Source: Eudorina sp. 2006-703-Eu-15 (lineage: Eukaryota; Chlorophyta; Chlorophyceae; Chlamydomonadales; Volvocaceae). From it: DNA of 64,000 nucleotides. The translations under genes and the position numbers were made by a program. The stretch covers positions 76,489-140,488 of the forward strand of contig BDSI01000078.1 of the NCBI GenBank assembly GCA_003117195.1. Reading direction: 5' to 3'. How positions within the stretch are numbered: the first letter of the stretch is position 1; each line of letters starts with the position of its first letter. Under the pieces are notes generated by a model. That model searched no databases, was not told the origin of the DNA, and saw only the letters and a list, made by a program, of their open reading frames with translations. This document shows positions 1 through 12,500 of this stretch, in pieces.

Positions 1-2492
1 CTCCAGTGCTCGAGGGAGGCTCCGGCGCTTTAGCGGAAGGCAGGGCGACGACACCAAGCTACTTGCATGCATGAGGTTGGCGGATCTCCTCTCCATTGAC
101 AAAACCGCCGTGTGATTCGGCCGGTCTGGCGCGGTTTCCAGGAGAGGCACTCATGGCGCGCTGGTAACCTGCTGGTGTGTTGGCTGGTATGGCTGCATGA
201 ACCCCCCCGCGGGTGGTGGAGGATGGGTGCGCAGTCCTTGGTGGGGGTTGATGAGACGTCGGAACACCCGGTCGGGATACGGGTCCACCTTGAAACGGTT
301 ACACAAAGTGTCGCTTTTCATCTACATTTTTATCTGTATGAAATTCAATACGACTTTGTTGTAATGACGTGGTGACGCCTTTGTTCAGCTCATTACTTCG
401 CGACGAGCTGACAACGGCGGCCGCATTCGTGATTACGGGGAAGCAGCAGCAGTTTACTGTGTTTATTTCATATATACTCGGGGGATTCACCGTTGTATGG
501 GTCGGCATGGATGTCTGTGAATCACAGGCGATTCGGCGCAGTTCGGCGCTTCAATGCACACCGGCATTACGGTTGCGAGACAGCAATTCGAGCCATGTAC
601 CACATCGTTTCTTCATCGCTTGCATAATCACGGCTGTACCGGCCTAAACTCGATCTTCGCTGTTGCCTTTTCGGGATTCTTCCGCATACAGCACCGTACC
701 CTATCGAGCAGTACATCACACGCGCGCGTTGTGTGAGAGTTGTGCTCTTCACGAACCGGTGACCAATTAGATTATTCGAGAATGACTCTATAACCGTTTC
801 ACACAAATCTTGTGACGGATCATTGCACAAAGGAGTGCACCGCCCCGCGCCGCGCCGGAACGCGCGCCGCCCGCGCGCTGCCGGACGAATTACCACCTAC
901 TCAACATGTCCTTACCTCGTCATTAGGACAACCTCTGGCGCTTTGCGCGCCAAAACATCTGGTTAAAACATCTGGTCTGAGTAACGAGCTGATTCGGACT
1001 GATTATTAAGGTAGTCGCAAGAAGTAATAAGCTTTATCCCTACCTGCCCTCAATCGGTTGCCTTGATGGTATATTTCTGAAGAAGATTGCAGCAAGGCCG
1101 GGAGCAAGGCCACGCCGTGCCTTGCGGAGTGCTGGTGCACGCGCCATGGACGACGCTGTATGTTCGCGCGGTGGCGAACCGAGTGCCCTTCGCATGAGTT
1201 CTACCTTGGCATGATAGATGATGTCCGGGTGTGATAGATGCGTCAGCCGGCGCACTTTGCGTCCATTAAAAACCACCGCCGTTGCGTAGCCTTCTCCATT
1301 TCACATTGTTAAATCGAAACAGGAAAAAAGTATGTGACATTAGAGGTCGCCAATTGAACCGGGAGCCACCATACATTTAGGCACAAGGCCAGCCGTTGCG
1401 GGAAGCGCACGGGTCAAGTCAGGAAGCTGTTGTGGGATAGGTCGCTGCCAAGGCTTTCCGCGAGCAGCAAGCTTATGAATCTGCCTTGAAAAGTCGTTTG
1501 ATGTGCTTTGATCACATGCAACAGGATGGTAGGCCGGCTGCTGCTGCCCAGGGACCTGTCTGACCTGGAAACCCCTTGCACGAATCATCATGGAACGACA
1601 GCGCACGCGATTCTGCAAAACCCATACAAGTAAAACTTGCTTGTACTGTCATCACAGCGATAAATATTGTACTTAGATGTTTAAACAGTTTTGCAGGAAT
1701 CGTACGGCGACTTTACCCCTTCCCTCATCAAAAGAATCCTTCGCACGCGCACAATTTCATTGATCAAGCTTACCTTCTGAGCGTTTGCTTGATACTACCT
1801 TTGTGTGTCCAAGCTGCTTGTTCGGCTTCTTCTGGCCTCAACCGGTCTGCTGAAGTTGCCCTTGGGCCCGAAGGCCCCGGATGGTAATTCGTTGATCTAG
1901 AATAAACATAAAGAGTCAGTGGAGTTAGGGTGGCCGTTAAACTGCCTCGATTGTCATTCTGAATACGGCTAAAGGAGGGGAGGACGGTTAGCGTCGCATC
2001 ATGGGCGTGGTGACCACGTGCGGCAACCTAAATTATCACACGTGGGCTCTTTGAGGAGCGCTTTTCAGGTGCGTCCTTACGCGCCTCACGGCCATCTCGG
2101 CTATCCATCGTCAGCCAGCCCGGAAGCCACAACGTCCACCCTCCCATTTTTCCATAACTCACTCTATAGTAACCTGGGTGGGGTTCCTGTTACAGTCCAC
2201 AATCTTGGGACATTCGATCGCATTCCGCTCTTGGGTGGACGGGTTCGACTGCGAGGAACTCGATCCTGGGCACATACACTCGCGCTGTCCCCATTCGCGA
2301 CATCACCTTTCCATTTTCGCGCTTCTGAATAACGTTCGCCTATCTGGCATCGTCGCTGTTCATTCACCATGTGATCGCCGTCCCCGCTCGCTCCTGTCCT
2401 TATCCGCCCCGATCCGCCATGTAGGCTTTTAGTGTTCAAACCCAAACTTTCATATCTGCGTCAGGACTGCTGCGCGTCGCCTGGAACATACC
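1..2492. other. 5' flank without a supported gene
   Basis: I see no ORF with convincing composition, no repeat family and no RNA gene here. The short open frames (for example about 2018-2332 on + and 2164-2445 on -) overlap each other on opposite strands and show no domain. The last 150 bases or so would be the 5' UTR and promoter of the large gene starting at 2493. No TATA box is evident. Confidence 0.4.
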
Positions 2493-3589
2493 ATGGGCCA
2501 ATGCGCGAGCCTCGCGCTCCAAATGTGGCAACCACTCGCAGCCACCGTGAACAAAACAGACGGCGCCAACGAAACTTTCCAATTGGCGCACTTGGTTCAG
2601 CTGTGCATTTATGCGCTCGCCGGCTTCCTCGCGGGGGCGCCCTGCGCGGTGGCTTGCCATGAGCTCGCTCATGTCGGGACGGCCTGGGCCCTGGCGCTTT
2701 TCCCAGACGTCACGAGCGCAACTCGGACAGCCTCAGGTAGTGCATATGATAAAGCACAGCTTTATGTTGCAAGTGCGCGGTTCTAGACCGACCTTTCGCC
2801 CGGCCAAAATTGGGGCGGCATTTCGGTCCAACTCGTCGTCGGGCCAGTTTGCAGCACACGGGCGCAGCGTAAGCAAATGTTCAAATATTCTTCACATGCA
2901 TTTTCATTTTGTATAATACAGGTATCCTGCGGATGGCGGCTGCGGCCTGCGGGTCTCTGCCGGCCTATTTGGTTTTCGGTACTGCGACGAGCGCGCGCCC
3001 GATCCCCCACATCTCGCTCCAGCCACCCGCCGGAGTCCACCCGAGTCACTGGCGCATCACCGCCACGCGTCACAGCGGCTGGCTGGCGAGCGCGCTCTTC
3101 GCCGCGCTGGTCTGCCGCCTGGCGGCCGCGGCGGGCCCGGCGGCCGTGTCGCCGCCGCCGGCGGGTCCGCCGGGTCCGCAGGCTAGTAGCAGCAGTACAC
3201 GAGGGGCACTGTACGGCGCCGCTGCAGCCAGCCTCGCGGTCCTCCTGGGCGCCGTGGCATCGGACCTCTTGGGCCTTGTGCCGGCGTTGCCTCAACAGGA
3301 CGCAGCCGCCACCGCTGCCGCCGCCGCCGCAGGAGGCGGCGGTAAGCTTGCCGGCTGGCGGGTCTCCGAAAGGAGTATCCCCAGGGCCGCCCCCGCCAAG
3401 AGGTCTTTGACGGACCAGCATTGCGGCGACAAGCACCATCTCAACCGCCACCACCACCACCACCACCACAATCACCACCATCACAACATCGCGGCGGTGA
3501 CGATGACGTTTTTCTGCGGCAACATCGGGCTGTTGGTGGCTGCGGCGGCGGGCAGCGCCGTCGATATGATGTCTGTGCTGCGATCTCAG
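2493..3589 (+). other. exons 1-2: N-terminal membrane block with HELAH motif and the amidotransferase Cys
   Basis: Exon 1 is 2493-2736 and exon 2 is 2922-3589. The protein begins MGQCAS, which fits the N-myristoylation pattern (Gly2, Ser6) with a palmitoylatable Cys4. A hydrophobic stretch (residues about 32-75) holds H56-E57-x-x-H60. Two more hydrophobic stretches lie near 130-150 and 190-220 ([12 protein letters not shown] and [18 protein letters not shown]). A His-rich loop precedes [12 protein letters not shown], which aligns with the MCGIxGYV start of GFAT. Intron 1 (2737-2921) has a canonical pyrimidine-AG end, and the split codon restores Gly. An alternative model would start at an internal ATG (2933 or 3503). 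Confidence 0.6.
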
Positions 3590-6500
3590 GTACGGCAGAT
3601 CTCGTTCTCGGGGCTGCGCCTGCACTGAGTGATAAATCTGCCCCCTCCCCCCCAACCCTGCTGCGGGTTCCCGTTTCTTCCACGTCGGGTTTCTATCTTC
3701 GTGGGATTTTCCCGCTGGCTTGTATTTCTGCTGATAGGCACCACTTACGATATCCCGATTGCAGTCAGCTGGTTGCAGTATTCATTCAATTTTTTGTCCA
3801 TCAGTTCGGAATCCAGCAAACAGAGCGTCAGGGCTTCAGAGCGTCAGCGCGTCCAGAGGCGGAGCCGCCACACGCTCAACGCGGTTCGGATCGAGTCGGG
3901 CCGTGTGCCGGGCTGGTCAGCGTTGTGTAGCACGCAGCCCTCTGCAGCTCGCTGCTGCCTCAAGACCCGTCCTTCCTTTCATCAAACCCTCTCTCTCAAC
4001 CCTAATTCCCCAACGGCCGCCAGGTCGCGATCTCTTCGCAACGGGGTGCGCAGTCGGGAGGTCTGGTGGCGTTGGTGGAGTCGGCACCCGCAGACGGAGG
4101 AAGCGGCAGCAGCGGCGGCGCCAGCGGCGGCGGCCGCCGCCGGGCAGTCATCGACGGCATCCGCAGCCGCTGCGCCCCCGGCAAGCGCGACCACCTGTCG
4201 GTGGAGCTGCATCGGCGGTTCGGTCGGGCGCTGGGGCGCGCGCCGCGCCTCGCAGCGGGCCACGGCCTGTTCGTGGGTGGGTGAGCGCGGCGCTGTGTAT
4301 GTACCGTACGTACGGACCGGGATGCATGCTGTGTACGACAAGTTGTTGTCGTCGTACTCGTACTCTCTCCCTCTCCGCTCCCCGCCATGTATCGGGTCGG
4401 AGCAATCGTGACGCCGGCTCGGCACGTTTTGGCCGAAGGTTTTGCAGCCCACGGGCAGGAGTTCATTCTAAACTCTCCGCAGCCCCTCCGTCACACCGTT
4501 CGGTCACACCCGCCCAAGCGCGTCACACCTTTCTATCCACCGCCTCACCCTTATTTTCTGCGGGTGCCACGGCCGTCCGTCCTACGGCCGCGGGGCCCCT
4601 CCCCCTCCTCTCGACGCCCCTTCCAGGCCACACCCGCTTCGCCACCTCCTCCCAGCCCTCTGAGGGGGAATCCCACCCGCACCAGTGGTCGCCGCCCTTC
4701 CTGACGCCCGTGTGGCGCATCAACGCCGGCACCGGCCGCCTGGAGCTGGCTCAGGAGAAGTTTGGGGTCTGGATCACCCACAATGGTGGGTCTAACGAAG
4801 GGGGGTTTGAGTCGGCGGAAATGTGCCCCCTAGCATTGGATTGTGCCCCCCTGAAAACTGGTCGGCGGCGAGAAGCAGACGACGTCGAAGCGAAGAGGCA
4901 GCTCGAGCGTGATTGCCACCCGGGATCACTGGGGCTGGGGCTGGGGCTGGGGCGGGGCGGGGCGAGCAGGCATGCAGGCATGCAGGCATGCAGGCATGCA
5001 GGCATGCAGGCATGCAGGCATGCAGGCATGCAGCCCTTTCTTCCCCCTTGCTTCCTCCCGGCCGGCCGTTGCAAGCTTGGCAGCCCTGGATCCCGTCCAA
5101 CGTCGCCGACCTGATGCTGGTGCTCCTCCCTCCCTCCCTCCCTCCCTCCCTCCCTCCCTCCCTCCCTCCCTCCCTCCCTCCCTCCCTCCCTCCCTCCCTC
5201 CCTCCCTCCCTCCCTCCCTCCCTCCCTCCCTCCTCCCTCCCTCCCTCCCTCCCTCCCTCCCTCCCTCCTCCCTCCCTCCCTCCTCCCTCCCTCCCTCCCT
5301 CCCTCCCTCCCTCCCTCCCTCCTCCCTCCCTCCCTCCCTCCCTCCCTCCCTCCTCCCTCCCTCCCTCCCTCCCTCCCTCCCTCCCTCCCTCCCTCCCTCC
5401 CTCCCTCCCTCCCTCCCTCCCTCCCTCCCTCCCTCCTCCCTCCCTCCCTCCTCCCTCCCTCCCTCCCTCCTCCCTCCCTCCCTCCCTCCCTCCCTCCCTC
5501 CCTCCCTCCCTCCTCCCTCCCTCCCTCCCTCCTCCCTCCCTCCCTCCCTCCCTCCCTCCCTCCCTCCCTCCCCTCCCTCCCTCCCTCCCTCCCTCCCCCC
5601 CCTCCCTCCCTCCCTCCCTCCCTCCCTCCCTCCCTCCCTCCCTCCCTCCCTCCCTCCCTCCCTCCCTCCCTCCCTCCCTCCCTCCCTCCCTCCCTCCCTC
5701 CCAGGCGACTTTGACTTTTGGCGGCTGATGGGCCAGGACCGCACTCACCACGAGGTGGCCGCGTTCCTGGCTGCGGCGCTGGGCTGCCCCAGTCCCGCCA
5801 AGTGCGACAGCGTGCGCGTGGCGGGCATGATTGAGCTGCTCCGAACGCAGGTCAGGGGGACTAGGGAGGGAGGGAGGGATGTCCTGTTGTGGTCCGGACC
5901 CGCAGGTCAGGGGGGTGGGGCATGATTGAGCTGCTCCGAACGCAGGTCAGGGGAGGGGGGAGGGATGTCCTGTTGCTGCGTTTCTGTTTCTGGAGGCGCT
6001 GACAAGAAGGGGTTGAGGCTTAGATTCCCGGAAGGGCCTGCAGGCCACTACTTGTGTTAAGAAAAGGAAACCCCCGGGCCACTACTTGTGTGCGGTCACA
6101 AGGAAGGGGACAAGCGCCGATTTGGTACGGTATTGGAAAGGACCTGGGTGTTTGAAGGACGGACGCCAACCATACCGACGCGGCTAACGGGTGCGTGTTT
6201 ATTCTGAATGGATGAATGAACCGTTTCAGCGGACCCTCCAAAAAGGATCAAACGTTTGGTCGTACGGTACGATATGTAGGGCATGTGGTTCGCCTCGCTG
6301 CGCCTGGCCTACTACGACACCGCGGTGGCGTGCACCTTCGCCGACATCGTGGCGTCCGCAGATCCGTCGTACATATCGAAACACGGTACGAAAGAGTACG
6401 AACGCTGCAGTATGTGGGGGTCATCTCCCCGACGGGTCCATCCGGGCAGCCGTCGCCTGGCGCCTGGATGGACCCATTATTTCTTTCCACAGCAGTCGCT

Positions 6501-9500
6501 GAATGATGGATGGCGGTGACTGCCTGCGGCAAGATCAAAGACCGAGACAACAGGAAACCACATCCTGGGGTCCTTTTTAGAGACTCGAGCCTAGGAAGAG
6601 GTTGAGATCCTTCGAGCTCTTTCGAGATCCTAACGCTAGTCCAGAGATCCCTGGGCGCAAGCATGCGGCGTCCCTTGGACCCACCATCGATGCCGCTCGA
6701 TCGCGCAGGAGCTCCCGGCGCAGGCGGTGAGAAGGGCGACGCCGAGCACGGCCGCGGCCGCCGCGTCGCGACCCGCGCCGAGCTTCAAGCGCTGTCGGCG
6801 GCGCTGGAGGCCGCCTTCGCGCAGGTCATCGCCGGCATCGAGCCGGACGACCCAACCATAGTGACCCTGCCGCAGCTGAACGACGACGACGCGGCCACGG
6901 CCAATGCCGCACTCGCGGCGGCGGCCGCCGCCGCCGCCGACGGCAGAGCCACGTTTGGCAACTCCCAGTGGGGGGCCCTGAGTGTCCGCGGCGGCGGCGG
7001 CGCTGGCGGCGGTGACAGCACCCGCGGGGGATGTACGGCACATGGCGGCCGCGGGTACCTGGGCGCCATCGGTATCGGCGCGGGCAGGCCGAGTGTTGTT
7101 GTCTCACCCGACGGCGACGTCGGCGGTGTTGACGGCGGCGCCGCCGGGGATGACGACGACGACGATAATGACGGCACGGCGGCCTTCCTGCGCGAGCGTC
7201 GTCCCAGTTTCGACGGGCTGTTTGCGCGCGGCGGCGGCGCCGAGCGGTCCCTGGCGGGCGCCGTACTCGCCGCCACGATGCGCGCGGCGGTCCAGCGGGC
7301 CGCGCAGGAGCACCAGGGCGTCAGTGCATACGGCAGCGTGTACGGCAGCCAGCACGGGAATCAGTACGGCAGCGTGCACGGCGGCGGGACTGCGCCGGCG
7401 GGCGCGGTCCAATCGGATGCGCCCTCCATTTGGAACTCGGTGCACCTGCCCCGAACCAGCCATGCTGGCGGCGGCGGCGGCGGCGGCGCCGCCGCCGCCG
7501 CCGGTGCTCGTGGCGTCGTCGCGCCCGAGTGGCCGTCTCGCGGCGCTCAATGGACGAGCGTCCAGCGCGGTGCACTGGATGTACGGCGCCGGTCCGGCTT
7601 GGTGCCTGGGATGATGACGACGTACACCGTTCACCCCGTACTGCACGGGCCAGACACGACGGGCCCGCTGGGGCACGCGCCGGCAGCGGCGGCGGCGGCC
7701 GCCGCGCCCGCCGTGGCGCCGCTGCGGCGGGTCTCGGCGTCTACGGTGCTGGGCGGGTTGGACATCGCCGTTCCGCCGAGGGAGCACCTCCTGCGCGACA
7801 GTACGGCAGTCGTACGTCCGGCGGAGCCGTCCAGTGGTGACACCGGTGATGGAAAGGCGAGCGCGTTCGCTGGCGTCGCGGCGTCGGCGGCTGCGTCGGC
7901 TGCTACGGCCGCCGGGGGCGGCGCCGCCGGCGCCGCGGCGGCTGCTGCGGCCGCTGCTGCAGCGGCTACACCCGGCGGTGCCGCTCCCGCCGCGGCGGCT
8001 GCTGCAAACGCCGCCCCGGGGGGTCACGGGGGGTCAACGGAATCGGACATTCCAGGTCGGTGGTTGACCGCCGGTGGTTGACCGTTGGTGGTTGACCGTC
8101 ACCCGAGATGCTCGACAGAGCTGGACAAACAGGGTTAGTTGCCCCTCTCTTAACGCTCCTTTACATCATCCACCTTATCCGACGTTTACTCGCCTCACCT
8201 GCCTGTACACTGACGTACGTACTGTATGCATTCTGTATGCCGCGCATGTCGCTCGTCCTGTGTTGTGCTCGTCCGTCCGCAGTGTCGTACGGCCAGGAGG
8301 CGATCAACATGGCCTGCGCCCTGGGTTGGGCCGGGGACCCCGCCGCGAGAGCCGCCATGGTGACTGCGCTGACGGTGGCGGCCCGCAAGCACCTTGAGGT
8401 ACGGCTGTACGGCCGTACGGCTGTACGGTAGACGTGGGTTGCGCTGGGCGTTGTACCGCATCGTTGTACTTTTCTAAATTCAAATCCTTTGGTGCCAATG
8501 CCGCAACCCTTGCCTGGGATGGGATGATTAGGTTCAGCATTATGAAGCCACGCGGGTGCGCAGTGCAGCCGCCAGGCGGTTCACTGCAATCCTTTCATCC
8601 CCTTCATCCCTAATGACGGCTGTACGGCACTACATCTGCTCATCCCTCATGACTGGGTGACACGTCGCGCAGCCAGAACGTCTATATAGCCGAGCCTGCT
8701 GTGTTCCCGCCGGGCCTCCCGATGTTTTGTCAGTCCCCTGATGTTTTGTCAGTCCCCTGATGTTTTGTCAGTCCCCTGATGTTTTGTCAGCCTCCTGATG
8801 TTTTGTCAGCCTCCTGATGTTCCTGACGTTCTCCACCCCTTCTCAACCCCCCGCGGCCGCAGTCCACCCCGGGTTGGGCCGCCTGGGGCGCCACGGTGCC
8901 GTACCTGGACCGCCTGATCCGTACGGCGCTGTCGTACTTTGTGGCCAACGACCTGTACACGGCGTCTTGCCGCTTCCTGAAGCACGCCAAGGGTTCCTTT
9001 GGTCTGGCCATCCTGTGCTCCCTGGAGCCCGACAGGTAACGGACTACGGGCAAAACAGCCGGTCGTACCGCGGGTTATTGGGTTTTGGACGCGGCCGAGC
9101 TCCTCCACCACCAGGGGGGCCTTATCGTGACTTGAATGAATGGATGTCGGATTGCGATGGAGCGTGGAAGGGCCCGGGCTGGGTTGGGCTGGGGACCTGG
9201 GATGGGCTGGTGGCTCGTCGCCGGGCCGGGTCTGTCAGGGCTGTTTTCACCAGATCCCGACACGCGGGCCCCCAACCCTCCTAGTCGCCATGTCCCCCCA
9301 TGCCCCCATATCCCCGTTGCCCCCATATCCCCGTTGCCCCCCCATCCCCGCCCCTCAGGGTGTGTATGGGCGCGTGGGGACAGCCCATGGCCATGAGCTT
9401 CAGCCAAGCCCACCATGCCGTACTGTACGGCTCGGAGACCAACTGCGCCATGATCCCGATTGCGACGCGGCCAGGGGTGCAGCCGGCGGGCGGCGGCGGC

Positions 9501-12500
9501 GGCGGCGGCGGCGTGGTTTCGGGGCTGGAGCCCGCGGGCACCGTCGGGGTGCAGCTGGCGACCCCGGGACCGTCGGCGGCGGTGGTGTTGACCCCGGGCC
9601 AGGAGGTCGGCGCTGACGTCAGCAAGTACGGCACAACCGCCACCACGCACCTGAACAACGACAGCACGCATCAACGTGTTCAGGTGGGTGGTTCGTGCGT
9701 GTGTGTTTAGAGAAGAGACCCGCCCAACCCAAAGCGTGTGTGTGTGTGGGGGGGGGGGGTTCCAGAGAAACGGGGGATGCAGCAGCTGTGTGTATGTCGT
9801 ACTTAAACCCTAAAACTAAATATGATTGCGTTCCCCAATCCGAAAGAATAACAGCGGCTCCGCGGGTCTGCGTTGTGCTTGTCGTACAGCTGCCCGCATG
9901 GCACATCTCCTGAAACACCATTTTGAACGTACTCCGGCAAACCCCAAGGTACGGCACATCGACGACCGGCTAACCAACACCATCGTACTCAACGGCAACA
10001 CCGTTGAGATCATCCGCGACACGTCGCGCCACGGCTGCCTCGGCGGCGCCGCCGCCGGCGCATTCGTGACGTCGTACAGTGCGTACGGCACCACCTCTGG
10101 CGCCGCCGCCGCCGCCCCGCCGCGGCACGCCGGTAACGACAGCATCCGGGGAGGCGGCAACGCGGTGGTGCCGTACCCGATGGGCGGCCGGCCGCTCGGC
10201 GAGTCCGTGTGAGTTTGGGTCTTTGGGAAATGGATGGGCGTCGAAATTATAGAAAGTTGGAGCAGGACTTACAACCGCGTAACCCTGGGGTTTGAGTTTG
10301 GGAAATGGATGGGCGATTGGGCGTCGAATTAGAGCAGAACCAACAACCAAGCAACCCTGGTACAACCCCAGGGCACAGCGGGCGTGTCTGGTGGCTGCAA
10401 TCCACCTTCGAGGTTACAGCAGGTCCAACTAACCGGCCATTCCTTGAACCATGCTAGGGCCAAAAGGAACCCTTACGACACTTTTTTGAACAGCCCAGCG
10501 GCCAAGCGGGGCCAGTTGCTTACAGTGTGGGGAGCGGCGGGGTGGGACGGCGGCGTGGTGACGACACCCCCCTCCCCCACGCACGGGACTCCTGCCTCGC
10601 TGTCCCCCCGTGCTTTACAAATCACCACCACCACCACCACCACCACCACCATGGAACATCACCTAAGGAAAACACCTCGAATCGTCCCCCCATAACCTCT
10701 AATCCCCACTTTGTATGTTCCGCCGACAACAGGGAACGGGAGAGGGGCGAACGAGACGTAGTGAGTGCACTGCAGGGGCAGCAGGGGCAGCCGATGCGCG
10801 GCCCGCCCGCCGCCGCCACCCGACACACCGCCACCGCCAGCGTCAACAGCGATGGAGGCGTCGTGGCGTCGGAGCTGGGGGACGTTGTACGGGTGGGTAC
10901 GAAGGGCGCCGTGCGTGTACGGATGGGCGGGTGTACGGATTTCCTCCGTGCCGTTTACCCCCAAGTACGCGCATATGCCCCACGACAAGGGGCGCCTGCG
11001 AGGCTGATGCCGTACACTCTACATGCGTGTCCCGTCTACAACCTCCCCCGTCACGTCCGTAAATTTTGTACGGCACCTTTCCACTCCACAGGGCGTGTTC
11101 GAGCGGGCCTTACCAGCGGAGCAGGGCGGTGGCGGCGGCGGCGCCGAGGACGAGCGGGAGGATGAGGAATGCATGGAGGCGGACGGCGAGGCGGTGGCGC
11201 GGCTGCGGGGCGGCAAGAGCGGCGGCCTGGGCGGGGGCTTTGGCGGCCTGGGCGGCTGGGATGCCGACGAGGAGGAGGTGGTGGATAACGGCTGGGGTCC
11301 CGCCTTTGCCACCCATAGGATCGACATTGACGAGGGCAGCGGCGAGATGATGCAGCTGGTGCTGACAGACCCGGAGGATCCGGGTGAGGCGGGGCTGGGG
11401 CGGGTGGGAGGCGAATTGAGAAGGGCCGGGAAGGGAAGGGGCCGGGGAGGGAAGGGGCTGGGGAAGGAAGGGGCTGGGGAAGGAAGGGGCTGGGGAAGGG
11501 GCTGGGGAGCAGGAGGGGGCTGGGGAGGGGGCTGGGGAGGGGGCTGGGGAGGGGGCTGGGGAAGGGGCTGGGGAGCAGGAGGGGGCTGGGGAGGGGAGGG
11601 GATGGGGAGGGGGCCGGGGAGGGGGCTGGGGAAGGGGCTGGGGAGGAGGTGGAGGGGGGAGGGTTCCATAATCGGAGGACCCGGCTAAGGAGGGGGGCTA
11701 ATGCAGGGGCAGATGGAGGAAAGAATGGAGGAAGGTTAGGTGTGGGGACAGGTGTGTGTGCTTCATGGGTTGCCTACAGCGGGGTTGCTCAACGGGGGCG
11801 AATGCCCGGGTCCATCCCATCCTCGAGCAGGAGGCAAGCCTCGCCTTACCTCCTGCCTTACCTGAACGCCCTCGCCCGCTCTCGCTGCCTGCCGCCCTCG
11901 CCGCCCGCAGCCTCGGCGGAGGACAACGCCGACGGGTGGTGCATGTTCCGTGTGCAGCCCTTTGTACGGCTGCGTGTGTTTCAGCTTCGGAGCGGCACGG
12001 AGGTGGACACGCGGGAGGACTTTGAGGCGCAGGGTAGGTAACGAAGAAACGAACCAACCGAACAACCGACCAACCGTCCGCTGGCTCAAACCAACCGTCA
12101 CCACCACCACCACCACCACCACCACCTCCACCACCACCACCACCACCACCACCACCACCACCACCTCCACCACCACCTCCACCACCACCTCCACCACCAC
12201 CTCCACCACCACCATACGGGCATTGCACGTCCGGGATGGACTGGGCCGTCGTCATCACCCGCTGTTAAGCCAAACTACCCAACACCAACGACCCAACCAA
12301 CTAACCAACTTACCCACCGTCACCACTCGATCCTTTTTTTTGTGCACGTGCAGAGCGCATCGTACAGTTGGTCAACAACCCGTACGTCACCTTCTCCCCC
12401 TCCATGAACCTGACCCCGGGTCGGGACTACGTGGCGGATGACCTCGCGGACGTGCCCCGAGTGCTGGCGGCCATTCGGAACACCTGGTGAGGGGGTCGGT

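Larger units (their letters stand above)
4054..10208 (+). other. exons 3-11: split glutaminase (GATase class II) domain with large insert
   Basis: Exons: 4054-4272 (end could be 4276 or 4280), 4656-4785 (start could be 4686), 5705-5850, 6280-6385, 6709-8055, 8283-8398, 8863-9035, 9359-9683 or 9687, 9890-10208. Choosing 9687 restores phase. The string [15 protein letters not shown] matches the HNG oxyanion-hole segment of GFAT. The segment running from [14 protein letters not shown] through EPDR to YGSETNC and then [18 protein letters not shown] matches the later GFAT pattern GSFALAV, EPDR, FLASD and TREVIYLEDGEVAEI. Between them exon 7 (449 codons) is Ala, Gly and Ser-rich with few motifs, apart from an initial helical segment ([18 protein letters not shown]), and looks like an expanded disordered loop. 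The family assignment is by eye. Confidence 0.65.

Noticed and set aside
3982..4466. Antisense frames opposite exon 3 and similar GC-rich antisense frames along the gene
   Set aside because: High GC content keeps antisense frames open. They lack motifs and overlap phase-consistent exons.
4792..5751. Long GGREGG, PPSLPPS and similar frames on both strands
   Set aside because: They are translations of the CCCT array in all frames. The array is intronic in a phase-consistent gene model.
6663..8081. A free-standing 472-residue gene
   Set aside because: Its middle is exon 7 of the GFAT-like gene. The acceptor at 6706-6708 and the donor at 8056 join it in phase to neighbouring exons.
8719..8820. 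CRISPR-like array
   Set aside because: Units are contiguous 19-base tandem repeats with no unique spacers, in a eukaryotic intron.
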